From positions 63,361,309 through 63,425,308 of the forward strand of contig NC_079505.1 in NCBI RefSeq assembly GCF_030052815.1: DNA of 64,000 nucleotides. Reading direction: 5' to 3'. The position numbers and the translations under genes were made by a program. The first letter of the stretch is position 1. Each line of letters starts with the position of its first letter. Under the pieces are notes generated by a model. That model made no database searches, was not told the DNA's origin, and saw nothing but the letters and a program-made list of their open reading frames with translations. Source of the stretch: Hevea brasiliensis. Lineage: Eukaryota; Streptophyta; Magnoliopsida; Malpighiales; Euphorbiaceae. Below are positions 36,010-48,727 of the stretch, piece by piece.

Positions 36010-39000
36010 TGTCACACCTTACCTTCTGTAAGGTATAACATGATCCTGTAGTATACCTAATGAATTACCAAACTTCGTCTACTGATAACCCATTAAATAC
36101 ACTACAAGGGATTTTAAACCTTTTCTTATTTCTTTTTACAGTGGTGAGCACTTTTGATAGATGTTATTTTTTTTATTATTTTTTTTTTACTGAAGTGAAA
36201 TCAAAACACAAATCTGAAGTATCAATAATTTCTATAAAAATTTTGGCAAAGTGCCGTCTATATTTGGAGCAAAACTGTTCTTCAAAAACCTGTAAAAAGC
36301 ACTTTCAATATAATTGTTCAATCCCAAACTCCAATTTGGCTCAACTCAAATCAGTGTCCTCAACACAATTCACTCTCAATCCAATATCATTTTCAGCAAT
36401 TCCAAAGATAAATTGTAAATAAATGAATATTTCAAAAGCTGAAATAAGAGAATTGGAATACAACATTTTGACAAGCCAAAATAATTTATAACTTTATTTC
36501 ACAACTGCTCAAGACCAAGTACAATATATACATATAGTTCACATATATTACAATAATATTTACTAGGAAGTGGTATACTCAATATACCCGACAAAATCCC
36601 AAAGCAAAGTCACAAACAGCCTACTCTACTGCTTTATCTGTCTATCTACCTGCGACAGCAATGAAAAAGCTATCGCTGAGTAAAATTTACTCAGTGGTGC
36701 ATAATAACAATTTAAAATGTGGTATATAAAACTTTTATTGACAACTTACAATTCAAATAATTCACAATTTCATGTTACAATTTTCAAAGCTCATATAATA
36801 CAAATTTGATCAAACAATTGAATAACACAGTATTGCCAATCAATAACACAACTTAGGTCATGACACAAATTTGCCGAACATGTCGTGTTGTACACCACGA
36901 CAAGGCAAACTCACCCCACTAATCGAAATCAATGAGGGAGGCGGCTAGCTAGCTAATGAGAACTCATCTATACTCACCTTATACTGACAAGTCAAAGAGG
37001 GAGGAATATAGTCTTACTCACCTCATAAATGGAGGAGGAATATAGTAATATTGTCATGCCAATTGTGAATGAAAACAATTCCAAATCACCATATTTAAAT
37101 ATTTCATACAAATTAAAAATCATATTTTATCTCAAAATTTCCATTTACAAAGTAGGCAACACAATAATTTCCAAATAAAATTCCCAAAGTCAAAGCAATA
37201 AAAAATTATTCATAACTCAATTTTCCAAATAAATTTTCTAGTAAAAGCAATGAATATAAAAAGTATTGTGCACAGACCTGATTTGAGTCGCCTCTAGGCC
37301 TTGACTCAATGTTCCTTCTGCTTCTCAATATCCTTTTCAACTGAAAAACACAATTTAAAGTGTTTCAGTACTCAGTTAACTTGTTTCTAACAATAAGATC
37401 CAATATCTAAATTTTCTTGGTACTATTTTCTTCAATTCATTTCATTAGTCAACCTACAATGTTGACCATTAATATACACTAGGTGAATTAATTTTAATGT
37501 TCCCAATTTGTCACATTTTATGGTCTCTAAGTGTTGGTATATGTTACCAATTTTATTTTAAAACTTATTGCATTTTATTACTATTTTCCAGATTTCATGG
37601 CCAATGTTTAGGGTCTATTAGATAAAGCTACAGTGTAAATTTAACAGATTTCTCTTCATTAAATTGTTTCTCATTGTGTCTTCTTTAATTTCCTTTTTGA
37701 ATCACTCCATTTGGAGTTGTATAGCTCAAGTTATGGTCAATTAACCATAACTAGGTCAAATCTAAGTTTTAGTTTCCTTTTTAGGTATTTTCGATTCTGA
37801 TTTTACTAATTTATTTGGACTATTTGTAATCACATTGAGGTATAGTATTCTTCATAAGTATTGTTACCCTATGTCTTAGGGACAACCAAAAATTTTGCTT
37901 ACCATTTTTCAATTCTTATAGAATTCTTTATAGACAAATTGTTAACTTGGACTCAAAGGTCCTATATTGGCATAGTCCTTAATTAGATCAATGGTTTTGA
38001 CCTTAAATTCTGACCTTATACATTTATAATTTGAGGAAGTTTCTAAAACAATGTTTTAGGTCTCTTTCTTAGCTTTCCATATTGGTATGGCTGATTTAAA
38101 TTGGATACTTCTGGTGGGAGATATTTTTATATGAATTTTCTAGATTTTATGGTCAAATGTGCTAATTTCAGATTTAGTATGCCAACTTAATCAAGTTAAT
38201 TGACCTAGTTCCCTTAATTTTTGAGTTTTGGTCAAATTACCAATATTGTAGATCTATGTCTTATTGAAATTTTGGGACTGATTTCATGTCATTTGGAGTT
38301 CTATGGACCAAGTTATGGTCATTTTACTATTGCTGGTCAAGTTGCACTTATATTGCAAAGTTTAGGTCATTTTTAGGTCAAATTCAATTCGGCCAGTTTT
38401 TGTAACCCAACTTTGGCGATCATTTTGGCTTACTTATGGTCATTTCTGGGTTTTAGTGTCTTCATAATAGTTGTACATATATGTCTAAGCTTTCCATGGT
38501 ATAAATTTCAGGTCATTTGGACCTATTTTGAGTGAGTTATGGCCAAAATACTGACTGTTGTTCAAATGGTTAATTTTCAGGTTTGCAATGTCACCAATCT
38601 GGATTTGGTCAATTTTCATGTCACTTTTTGAATAGAATTTAGGTAGGCTTCCAACATGAAATTTGGCACATTTTGTGCCTAGTTTCACCTCCAATTGACC
38701 CCATACCAATTGGAGTCATAACTTTACACTTATAACCTAACTTATACACTGCTAACAATCACAACCTGCACATGAAAATTACACTCCCAATTTGATAATT
38801 CTCCTCCTCTCAATACTTCAATATTTATTTATGGCACTTCTATATATATTCAACACAATTCCAGCAAAGAAATTTTGGGCAGAATACATCAAGAGTTCCA
38901 GGCACACAATACACCATTAATGTTCAACATCTAATTCAACCCAAGTTCAATATACATCAACACTTAACTTACACATACACAACACCACCATAATTCATCA

Positions 39001-40214
39001 ATAATGTCATAAAATCATAGATAATTTCATGAGTTTAAGGGCTGCTAACAATGGCAGTTTGCTAAGGTATTAAATTCCTCTTTCAAACCCCTAAATTCAA
39101 CACTAACACTAACATACACATAAAATTTACTTGCTAGCACTTCTAATTACTTCATTTAACATCAATTCCCATTAATTTCATGTGAGAATAAATCAAACAC
39201 CTTTCATCACCATGGCTGCCAAATTTATGGTTTGCCTAAACTCAATCATTTCTTTAATTTTTCTTAACCATTTAACTTGTCTCAACCTCAACACAACTTT
39301 TACTTAAGAAAATTAAGGAAACTAGCATTAACCTTTTATAGAGCTTGCTAATACTTCATCAAATCCTCTTCAAATTACCATCAATCTCTTCCTTGTGATG
39401 TGGGGATCAAAGTTAATGAAGCGAGCTTTGGAATTTAAGTTGGAAATGGTAGAGGTTATGGAGCTTTTGAAGTTTTGGCCATGGAGGAAATTTTGGGTCT
39501 TCAATTCGGCATGGAGAAGATGAAGAAGGAGATGAAGTGCTTAGTGGACATACACATGTCCCTTAATCAGTTTAAATGCCCCATAGTGCTCCACTAAATT
39601 TTAATTAACATTAAAATATTCTAATTTTAATTATTCCAAATTCTTACCCTTAATTTCTTCCTAATTACCTTTTATAATAATTTCATTTTTTATGTGATTT
39701 TTAAAATTTAATATTACTTATTTTTAATGGACATTTAGGTCAAAAGTCCACTCTAGGTGTCAAATGACCAAAATGCCCCTTTTCGGTTTGCATTTTAAAT
39801 TTTTTAGTGCTACCGATTAAATCCTTGACCCGCCGATTTCTTAAATTTTCATTTTTATTTATATTGACTTACTAATTTTTCTTTGACATTTTCTAAGTCA
39901 ATTATATCTCAGTAGACCTTTAATTAGGTCCCAAAAATATTTTTCCAGGTTCCCCGAAGTCCAGGGCTAGTCAACGGTCCTCGCTGCAACTTCCTGGTGC
40001 GGTCATCCATCACTATGGTTTTTGGCTCATTTAACTTAATCACATTTCATTGCTCTTATTTTTCCTTTTTTTTTTCTTGTATTTTCCTCTATTGCATTTC
40101 ATTATTTCATGTCTCCTCATTAACATTTAAGTGTAGTTCTGAGCATCCTAGCTGTCTAGACAGACACTGGTCACCGGAATAATAGAATGCACTACCGAAT
40201 ATAGGGGTGTTACA
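36010..40214 (-). mobile_element. Element D: solo LTR of the long-LTR family (4205 bp)
   Basis: Perfect target duplication tataa (36005-36009 and 40215-40219); ends tgtcacacc...ggtgttaca. It lies inside the Tat-1 5' LTR. The TATA-like catttaaac (- strand, 39570-39578) and donor-like aaag/gttaat (GT at 39332) match element B in position. Paired hairpins are at 36652-36694, the second a perfect 19-nt inverted repeat. A short repeated block with gagggagg lies at about 36930-37035. No coding capacity. Confidence 0.93.
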
Positions 40215-40925
40215 TATAATTACTTGAACTACATCTATTTATCCCAATTATTTTCCCTTTAATTAAATCAGAACTCTTCATGTCGTCACTCATATTTAAC
40301 TTATTTCCATTTGAACTCTTTACAGAACTTACGAGATTCCAGTAATTTTTATATCTCCCAAACTTTCATTCTCGTACTAATAAAAATAAAAATAAAAATA
40401 AAATTCTATTGAGATGATGCAGACATCATAATAAAAAGCTAAGGGTAATATTTGTGAGATAATTCAATCCGATACTAACCTATCCTAAAAGTTCGATACG
40501 ACATGGTATCTTAAGAGTTCTTACACCATGAACACAGGTTAGCTATATTCAATCAGAGAGTGATAGGTTAAAATGCTTACCTGTGGAGAACTAAAGTGAT
40601 GGAAGAGCCGATATCGATATCCCACAAAGCTAGAACTGCTAATGATAAGGTGACAAAGTGACTTGAGCTACCGTAGGCAAGAAAAATAAGATTTTGGAGA
40701 CGAACTGAGATTGGACCATCGAGCTGGTGTGTGAGTCTACTGAAGATATGGATTGCCGTATTAGTAGTTTTGGTAATAAGGCCCTTTAGAAAACTTGTTT
40801 CTAAAGTCCCTTAGAAATTTAAAGAAACTTAGAATGATGGTGATGAAGCTACAGTAATATTCAAATTCAGAGACTCCCCATAAAGACTAGCCCTCCTCTT
40901 CCTTTTCTACAGTATTGCATCCAGG

Positions 40926-40933
40926 TATTTATA
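40926..40933 (-). promoter_or_regulatory. Tat-1 LTR TATA box
   Basis: TATAAATA on the - strand inside cttataaatacctgg. The same element is at 48720-48727 in Tat-2 with similar flanks, so it is a conserved promoter of the family. Confidence 0.7.
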
Positions 40934-42568
40934 AGAAACGGGGGCTCCAAATGGAGGGTCAGGATTTTAGTAGGAAGAAATGAAGAGTTTGGATTTAGAA
41001 GGACACGATCCGACGTCTTGGAATTAAAGAGAATCAAAATTGAAGGTTGGGATTTAGTTCATAATTTTTTTCCTTCGTTCTTTAATCCAACAGTCAGGGG
41101 TCTTGCCTTACAAAATAGATCCTAGGGATGGGAATGAAAAGTGCTGAATTAGTTATTTATTTTTAATCTGACGGTCTCAAGGATGAGATCAATGGTGTGA
41201 ATTGAGGTGTACTCCGATGGTTTGGGTTCGTCCTTACAAATGGGATAGATGGTGGGGATCAGATCATACCCTAGATGCTTTAATCAACTTAGATCTGATG
41301 GTGGGGGAATTAATCTTATGAATTAAGGGTCATAATTGAAAGTGATTCAATTGCCTAAACCTTTCGATCTCTATTGGCTATTTCTTAGTCTACCCGATCT
41401 CTTACTATGGTTGGCAGATTTGGGACCTCCAATCCTGATCTCCTAACCCAACTCCTTCTGCGTCCGATCTCTTCTTACTTCCTGAACTCCCTCCTATCTA
41501 TTCTCCATATCTAGTCTACATCTATGAACCTCGAATAAAGGTGAAGCTTTAAATTCTTCTGTAACACCCCTATATGCATAGCCTGGTACATTTTACTGTT
41601 ACGGTGACTGATGTCGGTCCGGACAATTAAAGGAATTAGAACCATGTCTAAGACATATAGATAAGCCCTGAACTCAAATAATTAGTGATTGACAGATAGG
41701 TAAGTATAAATAAGAAAAACAAAGCATAAGAAGTTAAATGAGCCGGGAGTCACCACGATGGGTGACCTTCCTTGGAAGTGACTGCGAAGGCCATCGTAAC
41801 CCGAATTCTGAATTGGAAAATGTGACGTCGCGGTCCTTAGGACTATTACGAACCTAGTGAAAAAGAGAAAATCATGAAAAAAAAATTATTAAGTAGGTCA
41901 AAAAATTAGGTCAGGGATCCGGAAGAAATATCAAATAACTTACAAACCGGATTGAATCAGCGAGGGGCAATTTGGTCAATTCACCACTAGAGCTAATGCC
42001 TGACCTAACTGTCCAATAAAATCAAAGAAACAAAAATTTTGAAATCGAGAATTAAATTAAAGAACTAAGGAAAAATAAATAAAAAAAAAAGAAAAAGTCT
42101 ATTACATCATGTGGATGACATTATTTGTGATGTCAAAATTAATTTTATTTTTTCCACCAATTTTGACTAAGTCAAAATCTATTATTTAAGTCATAAAATA
42201 CATTAAAATTAAATCAAAAAGTCTCTCTTCCCCAAACCAATTCGGCAGCCACCTCTCCTCTCCGTAGCCCACCATTGATGAACCACCATGAAAGCTTGAT
42301 ACAAGCTTTAAAACCCCACTTAACCCTACTTTGTCCCCAAATTAATCCATAAAAACTTGTTAACTTCACTTGAGGAGGCATTTGAAGAAGAAAAAGAAAA
42401 GGAAAAAAGGAGTGAAGTGAAGAATTGAAATTAAAGTGGAGGTAAGCAATTTAATTTACAAATTTAGTTTATTATTTGTGTGTTTAGCTCAATTAACCTA
42501 AAACTCAACTTAAAAATCAAAAGAAAACTATCATAGGGGATTAATATGGAATTCGGCCAGCCTATGTG

Positions 42569-44674
42569 TGTTAGTAGTATGCCATAGAGCATATCATTTA
42601 GTATGTATCTTGTACATATTTTATTAATAAAAGGCAATTTCACTTTTCCGTTTACATACTATATTTATGTGTAATAGAAAAAGTCCATTGATATTTTATT
42701 AGAAATTCTATTCTTAAGTTGTGAAGAATATGAGTGATAGTATTTCTAACACAAAGTATCATAAATTGGTTTACAATCGATGATACTTCACACATGACAT
42801 GACTTATCTAGAAAGATTGTATTCATGTTTGTTCCCAATGTATTTATATGCGATATAAATAAGATGGAATGGTGAGTCTCATGCCATATAACAAACATGA
42901 TAGGCACTTATACATGATAAGTAGATCGAACCAGTGACATTTATGACAAGCACATGGAGTTTACTCTTGTCAATGCATTGTCATAAATCATATCAGTGCA
43001 TATAATCTTTAGACTTGAGATAACACAGTTATCTTGTATATAGGTGGTTTGAGTTTGATACTACTTTCATACTTGTACTGTGTATGGGTATATGGGTATG
43101 TGTTGGCTCCTACTAGTTATATATGGAGGTAGTTATTGATCCAAATGGAATTTGTTACCCTAAGTAAATAGGGATAAAATCTTATGTTCATTTAATTGTT
43201 CTTAGTGTTTCAAGTTCCTGGCCAGAATAGATAGATTTAATCAGAAAAGAGTTTCTGATGAAAAATCTTTTTAATCAAGAATTGGAATTAAAAAAGAACA
43301 TAATATTCATAGCAAATGGGGTTTGACATAAACCATGACTCCAGCTCAAATTGGGATTTTGTAACAGAGAGATTTTAGTGCATGGTAACATATGATTATA
43401 GGTTGATTTAAGGTAAACCTTATTACTGATTGGGTGGCTATGGCATGCTATGCTAGGTGTTAATCATAGTCTATGAGGTGCCTAAAATGATTTAGAGAAA
43501 TCATTTATGGTAAGAAAGAGTTCTGGTGATATTAAGAGTTAATATCATATCTCATTGCCAATTAGTGAAGAGCCTAGTGGGTCACACACATACAGAAGTA
43601 ATCACCAAGTTAAATGTGATTTAATTAATTAATTAAAGAGTTTAATTGATTAATTAAATAGGTTTAGTTTGCAATTAGATTGCAAAGTCCCTAGCATGAC
43701 TTGAAACCAAATCTATGTTATTGGATGTATAGTATAAGTTAAATTTATATTTAGAGTGTTTAAATATGAATTTAATTATGAGAAATTTATTAATAAAGAT
43801 TAATTAATTAATTTATATTTGATATAAATTGATTAGAAGAAGAGAAATAATTATTTTGGGTTGAGAACTCAAAATTAAGACACAAGGGTATTTTGATCAT
43901 TTCACAAGATTACAAGTGGCACCATGAGATGGTGACACATGGCACTACACATAAGCTTGCCATTTGTCTTTTAATCATGTAAGATGATCAAAGTCAAGAT
44001 TAAATCTAAGTTTAACACTAGGCACAATGTGATTGGGTCAATTAACCTAAGAGCCAATCAGAAGGTGACATGTGGCAAGGGTTTTAAGTGATGACCTAAC
44101 TATATAAGGGAAAGGATGAAAGAACAAAATACAATCTGCTATTCTCTCATTTTGTGCCGCTACCTTTGAGACTCATTCCTCTCATCTTCTTCATCTCTCA
44201 TCAATTCAAAGAGAATTGCCAACATTCTCTTGAATTAAAATTGCTAGAAATCGTTTCTAGTGTCCTGTATACATCTATAATATCTCTAAAGGCAAAACCT
44301 TAATTTCTAATTGATTAGAAAGGCTTGAGAAGCTGTTCAAGCGGCTGCCATTGTGATCTTGGTGTGGACAAGCTAGAGGGACAACATCTAGTGTCTTAGG
44401 TGCATCCCAAAGATACCAAAAATAACTACAGTGCATCAAAAGGTTAGTGCACTTGTTCTTGATTTAATTTAGGATTCTAATGAATTAATCTATTAATTCT
44501 AAAATCTTAAATGGCAAATGTAGATCCAAAAATATATTAAAAGTTTTTTAATATACTGTTTATCATTGAAATCAAATAGATAAATAATGAATCTTGCATG
44601 ATGCATAAGACCCTAGAAGAAATATTTTGAATTCAATGATCTAAACTTATGTTTTTCATGCTTCCGCTCCTTCA
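42569..44674 (+). repeat. copia-2 5' LTR (2106 bp)
   Basis: TG start (tgttagtag), CA end (ccttca), colinear with the copia-1 LTR. The TATA box is at 44101-44108 (tatataag), followed by a transcript-start-like stretch near 44130. No coding. Confidence 0.93.
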
Positions 44675-44676
44675 AT

Positions 44677-44690
44677 TGGTATCAAAGCCA
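44677..44690 (+). other. copia-2 primer binding site
   Basis: TGGTATCAAAGCCA lies 2 nt after the LTR. It differs from the standard initiator Met-tRNA complement (TGGTATCAGAGCC) by one base. Confidence 0.9.
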
Positions 44691-46235
44691 CTATATTTTC
44701 CATTTAGATTGTTTAATATATGATTTAATTGTGTGATTTGATCATGAGATGATTGATTCATTGCTGGCTGTAAGGAATAGGTGGCGGTATGATGATGAAC
44801 ACCATTGGTGAGCATAGTTTGGTGCATTCAACCATGCGCATGGCTTGTGGGCTTGGTTTCAAGGCCCATAATTAGGCCCATGACTAATTAAAATGTTTAA
44901 TTAGGAATTTTAATCACACAATTAAATTTTGATTCTAATATGAATTTTAAAATTTGTTTAAATGTAATTCAAATATGAATTTTTAAATTTGTTTGAATCA
45001 TATTCAAATCTGGATTTTTAAGTTGAATATGAGATATTCAATTTAATTTAAGTATGTATGTTTTATTTAATTGTTAAATAGTGATATGCATGATGGATGA
45101 TCATGGACAATAAAAGACCAATGTGATTGGATTTATTTCTTTTATGTTTCTTTGGGTTGTAAATTAATTAATTTATTTTAGTGGCATGTATTATAAAGGT
45201 TGTAATATTTTTTAGGTTGTAATTTCATTTATTTAATTCTTGTAAATTCGCCTTGGTATGCCAAGGATTACTATGTAATTGGATTGCAAGAAGATCAAGG
45301 AGGTCAAGAGCATTGGTGGGACCAGTGAAAGGAATTCAAGATCAAGTGTTGATTTTGTACTCCTTTAGCAACTCTTGTAATATGAATGAATGAAATACAC
45401 CTAGGAATGCCCTGATTCAATTCTTGGCGGCTCAGAATTGAATCCCTTAGAAAGTCCATGATCATACCATATTTATTGTTTATCCATGAATGCATGAGAT
45501 GTATGGGATTGTATGCAAGTATATGATACATGCATGCTAAATGGATAATGTGCAAAGTGAGACTATAATAGTAATTAGGATGACCACAAAATCTTCCAAA
45601 CAAATGATTAAGTTGGAAATGGTATAATTAAAGTAATTATAACATAGGCCCTCCATTGAGGCAATTATTTTAAGAAATTTTAAATACTTGCATAAGATGC
45701 AATTAATTTAAGAGATTTTCTTAAGAATAATTGTTCAGCATGAGATGTTGTAAATATGTAAGTAGTTTGGTGGCCAATAATGGATGTGCCTGAGGACATT
45801 AAAATTATTTACATATTTACTAGCTCAATGGGATCAACTTAACTAATGCAAGATAAGTCAATAATGGATTTACCTGAGATTTTGAGCATTAGGGGCTAGA
45901 TAAAGGATTGAACCTCACATGAGATGTGATGGGCAAGGAGTTGCTCACTTATAGTTTATTGTAATTCGAATAATGGATGTGCCTGAGGATGATCAATAAG
46001 ATTATAAGAATTCAATCACCCACTAGAAATCCATCCAACTAGGAATTCCATTTTCTACTTTGGAAGTGTAGGATTCGCTAAGTTAGTGGGAGGACCAATT
46101 TGATTAAAAGACCATAATCATTTTGGTTAAATACATCATATATTTACTAATTAATCTAGTTATTTTCTACAGTTATTTTTCTAATAATAATGAGCACACC
46201 ACAACCACCATCATCCAATATTCTTACAAGCATAA
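44691..46235 (+). other. copia-2 leader and gag stump
   Basis: The leader is about 1.5 kb and non-coding. It has three copies of aataatggatgtgcctgag (45776, 45860 with two changes, 45969). At 46190 an ATG starts MSTPQPPSSNILTSI, the usual copia gag start, but the frame runs into LTR sequence at 46236. Small frames on either strand, such as 45304-45603, are not conserved. Confidence 0.8.
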
Positions 46236-46466
46236 TTAGTGCACTTGTTCTTGATTTAATCTAGGGTTTTAATGAATTAATCTATTAATTCTAAAATCTT
46301 AAATGGCAAATGTAGATCTAAAAACATATTGAAAGTGTTTTAATATGCTGTTCATCATTGAAATCAAATAGATAAATAATGAATCTTGCATGATGCATGA
46401 GACCCTAGAAGAAAAATTTTGAATTCAATGATCTAAACCTATGTTTTTCATGCTTCCACTCCTTCA
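46236..46466 (+). repeat. copia-2 3' LTR stump (231 bp)
   Basis: Colinear with 44444-44674 of the 5' LTR without indels. By eye there are about 13 differences in 231 bp, 11 of them transitions. Confidence 0.92.
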
Positions 46467-47258
46467 ATGTGAGGGTTTGAATTGAATGAATTTGATGCAA
46501 TTGAATGGTGGTTTAGGTTGAATTAAGTAGGTAGACTTTGAATGTACACTTTAATTGAATTAAATTATACAAATGTGTAATTAGGGTTTTTAAGCATGTG
46601 AAAATTTGGGGAAAAATTGGGGAAATGGTCAATTGATGCAATTGACCTTAATTGAGTTGAGAAATGATCAATTGGGACTATTTGTGGTGTGTGTGAATTG
46701 GTAGAACCAAATTGTAATTCAGATTGTTTAGTGTTCATATTCTGGCAGCTTGACCTAGGTCCCTTTCAGGGACAAAATTGAAAATTTACCAACCCAATTG
46801 GTATGAGGCCAATTGGGACTGAAAAGAGACACATAATGGCACATTTTTCATTCAGATACTATTCCCAGAAAATGACATTAGGATAGTGAACAATTAGTGT
46901 CGCAATAGATTTTGCGGTCGCCTGGACGATCACTCACCGAAGTGGGAAAAAGTGAGGAGTCGCCACCTTAGTTTTGAGGGAAACTAAAGAAAACCATTTG
47001 AGAAGTTAAATTAAAAATGAAACCACTTCAAAACAGAGATTCTAAGTTCGGGGTCCGTAAACGGGTGGGGAAGGTGTTAGGCACCCCACCTCGTCCCTTA
47101 ATAAGGGTAAGTAGATTTAATTCTGCGTCCTTTATAAATTAGTTAGGAGGGCTTAGGCGGCAATGTTAATCCTTTTGGTAGAAGGAATATTTGATTTTTC
47201 ACTAAATTTGGATCACCCAGATACATAAGTAAATGAGACAACCTCAGTGAACGGGTGT

Positions 47259-47655
47259 GAGAATCGGATAAGAACTCTCCTCCGATCTCTTTTAAGTTAT
47301 TCATTAAAATTTTGAGGGGAGACCGGATAAGAACCCTCCTCCGATCCCCTTTAAGTTATTTATTTAAAATTTTGAGGATGAGACCGGATAAGAACTCTCC
47401 TCCGATCTCTTTTAGACGTTTATTAAAATTTGGGGTTGAGACCGGATAGGAACTCTCCTTCGATCTCTTTTAATAGTTATTTATATTTTGAGTTGTGACC
47501 GGATAAGAACTCTCTTCCGGTCCCTATTTAATAGTTATTAAAATTTTGGATTGAGACCGGATAAGAACTCTCCTCCGATCTCTTTTAAATTAGAATTTTG
47601 AGTTGAGACCGGATAAGAACTCTCCTCCGACCTCTTTTAAATTAGAAGGGAGCCT
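47259..47655. repeat. Minisatellite in the Tat-2 LTR (7 units, 52-62 bp)
   Basis: Each unit starts gaccggataagaactctcc, then tccgatctcttttaa and an AT-rich spacer of variable length. The matching region in Tat-1 (35385-35735) has a related but more diverged repeat. Confidence 0.9.
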
Positions 47656-48719
47656 GAAAGGGATTTTTCCGATCTCCCGAATTTTGGTGTCCTAAGAACC
47701 TAAAGATAATGATCCTGAAGTTCAAAGATGTTGGGAATAAGCCTTCACGATACCTTTTGGCTAAATGGGGAAAACTAGACTCGATTTACCGACCTTCCAT
47801 GTGTTCATTTTTACCAATGTCTATTAATACCCGACCTATTCTGTTTCGTTTACTTTGGTTTTGTTCCACTTTATGACATCTTTGTCGCATGGCTGTTTAC
47901 GTCAACCTAATAGTTTGGCTATCTTCCTGACGTGTTATTCAGGTCCTCTCTTTTAAAGGAGACCCCTAAGTTGCAGCTACCTACGTTTACCCAACCATTT
48001 ACATACTACTAGGAGTTAGAAAACTTGTTTTCGGAAATGACGGAGATCAATAAAATGAACTGATCACTAAAAAGATGATTTGAGAGTGACTTTCTTTGGG
48101 ATTGCTTGTGCAGAAATACTCTTGAAGAAAATCGCAGATGTAAGAAGAACAAGGAAAATGCGGAAAATAAACGTAGACACTTAATAAAACAGTAGCATGA
48201 ACTCTTACAACAACATTCTTCTTGGGTTCTCTTGTACAAAATAATCTTGAAGAAAGTTGTAGATGTATGAAGAACAAAGGAAGTGCGGAAAATAAACGTA
48301 AACAGCAGTATGAACTCTTACCTGTGAGGAGCCGGGTCTACTAAAATAGTTACGGGGTGGCAAACAGGGATGAGACAGTGGACTGATTAGCCTGAGGGTG
48401 GTGTTCTTCGTGAACTGGAGGATACTTAGCTAAAGAAATGAGTGATATGAAGTTGATCTTGGGCAGTGAAAACAGAGATGATAAAAGACAGAAAGTGAGA
48501 GTATGACCAGATAATGAACAAACTGGAAATATAGAGTTCCAGTATTCAAAATCTCTTCAAGAAAACACTTCAGAAAACTAGTTTCCAAAGTCTTTTTAAT
48601 CAACACTTCTAAATAGCAGAGTAACAAACTAAATGAACTTTCAGAGTTCCTCTGCTATAATAACAGCCTCTTGTCTATTTTTTCTTGCCCGTCCGTCCCT
48701 TGAACAGTTTTTATGCAGG

Positions 48720-48727
48720 TATTTATA
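48720..48727 (-). promoter_or_regulatory. Tat-2 LTR TATA box
   Basis: TATAAATA on the - strand within cctataaatacctgc, conserved in Tat-1 at 40926-40933. Confidence 0.7.

Larger units (their letters stand above)
5976..41559 (-). mobile_element. Tat/Ogre-like Ty3/gypsy element Tat-1 (old, interrupted; 3' LTR not in window)
   Basis: Read on the - strand the order is 5' LTR (41559 to 34603), PBS, extra ORF, gag, protease, RT, RNase H pair, integrase, tandem array, opposite-strand ORF. The second RNase H after RT and the added ORFs mark the Tat lineage of plant Ty3/gypsy elements; the added ORF before gag and the protease-RT intron point to the Ogre side. Every coding part carries stops or shifts. 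Insertions are element A (6262-9452), an RTE LINE (10796-11745), B (17620-22137), C (24316-28010), D (36010-40214) and copia-1. Without them about 19 kb remains; with the missing 3' LTR the intact element was probably above 20 kb. Confidence 0.9.
34603..41559 (-). repeat. Tat-1 5' LTR, split by element D and cut by element E
   Basis: The LTR end next to the PBS is at 34603 (tgttgcaa on +). It aligns with the Tat-2 LTR from 46898 (tgtcgcaa), sharing gtgaggagtcgccac and ggtgttaggcaccccacctcgtcc. Element D occupies 36010-40214 and element E begins at 41560, so the U3 start is missing. A TATA box on the - strand (TATAAATA, 40926-40933) gives the likely transcript start near 40900. A degenerate repeat with the word ggactctctcccgatc is at about 35385-35735. 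AAAAT microsatellite at 40380-40402. Confidence 0.85.
42569..46466 (+). mobile_element. copia-2: deleted copia element with intact target duplication
   Basis: A complete 5' LTR, primer site and leader are followed by only about 15 codons of gag, then the last 231 bp of the 3' LTR. The flanks are a perfect 5-bp duplication, atgtg (42564-42568 and 46467-46471). One deletion removed the rest of gag, all of pol and about 1.9 kb of the 3' LTR. It belongs to the same family as copia-1. Confidence 0.95.
41560..46892 (+). mobile_element. Element E: 5' part of a long-LTR family member, split by copia-2 and cut by Tat-2
   Basis: It begins TGTAACACCCC at 41560, following tcttc (possible left target duplication, 41555-41559). 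The donor-like gag/gtaagc is at 42442, 882 bp from the start. Copia-2 with one target copy occupies 42569-46471. The sequence continues (46472-46892) with the ccaattggtatgagg segment also found in B, and stops where the Tat-2 LTR begins at 46898. The 3' half, including the paired hairpins, is therefore not in the window and should lie beyond Tat-2. It is the only member interrupted by another element. Confidence 0.85.

Noticed and set aside
36060..36422. + strand frame of 120 codons at the edge of element D
   Set aside because: Not kept in A-C; runs through poly-T and low-complexity sequence.
46186..46240. copia-2 deletion as a product of splicing before reverse transcription
   Set aside because: The LTR side of the junction does not follow an AG at the required base and the gag side has no clear GT donor; a deletion or template switch explains it more simply.
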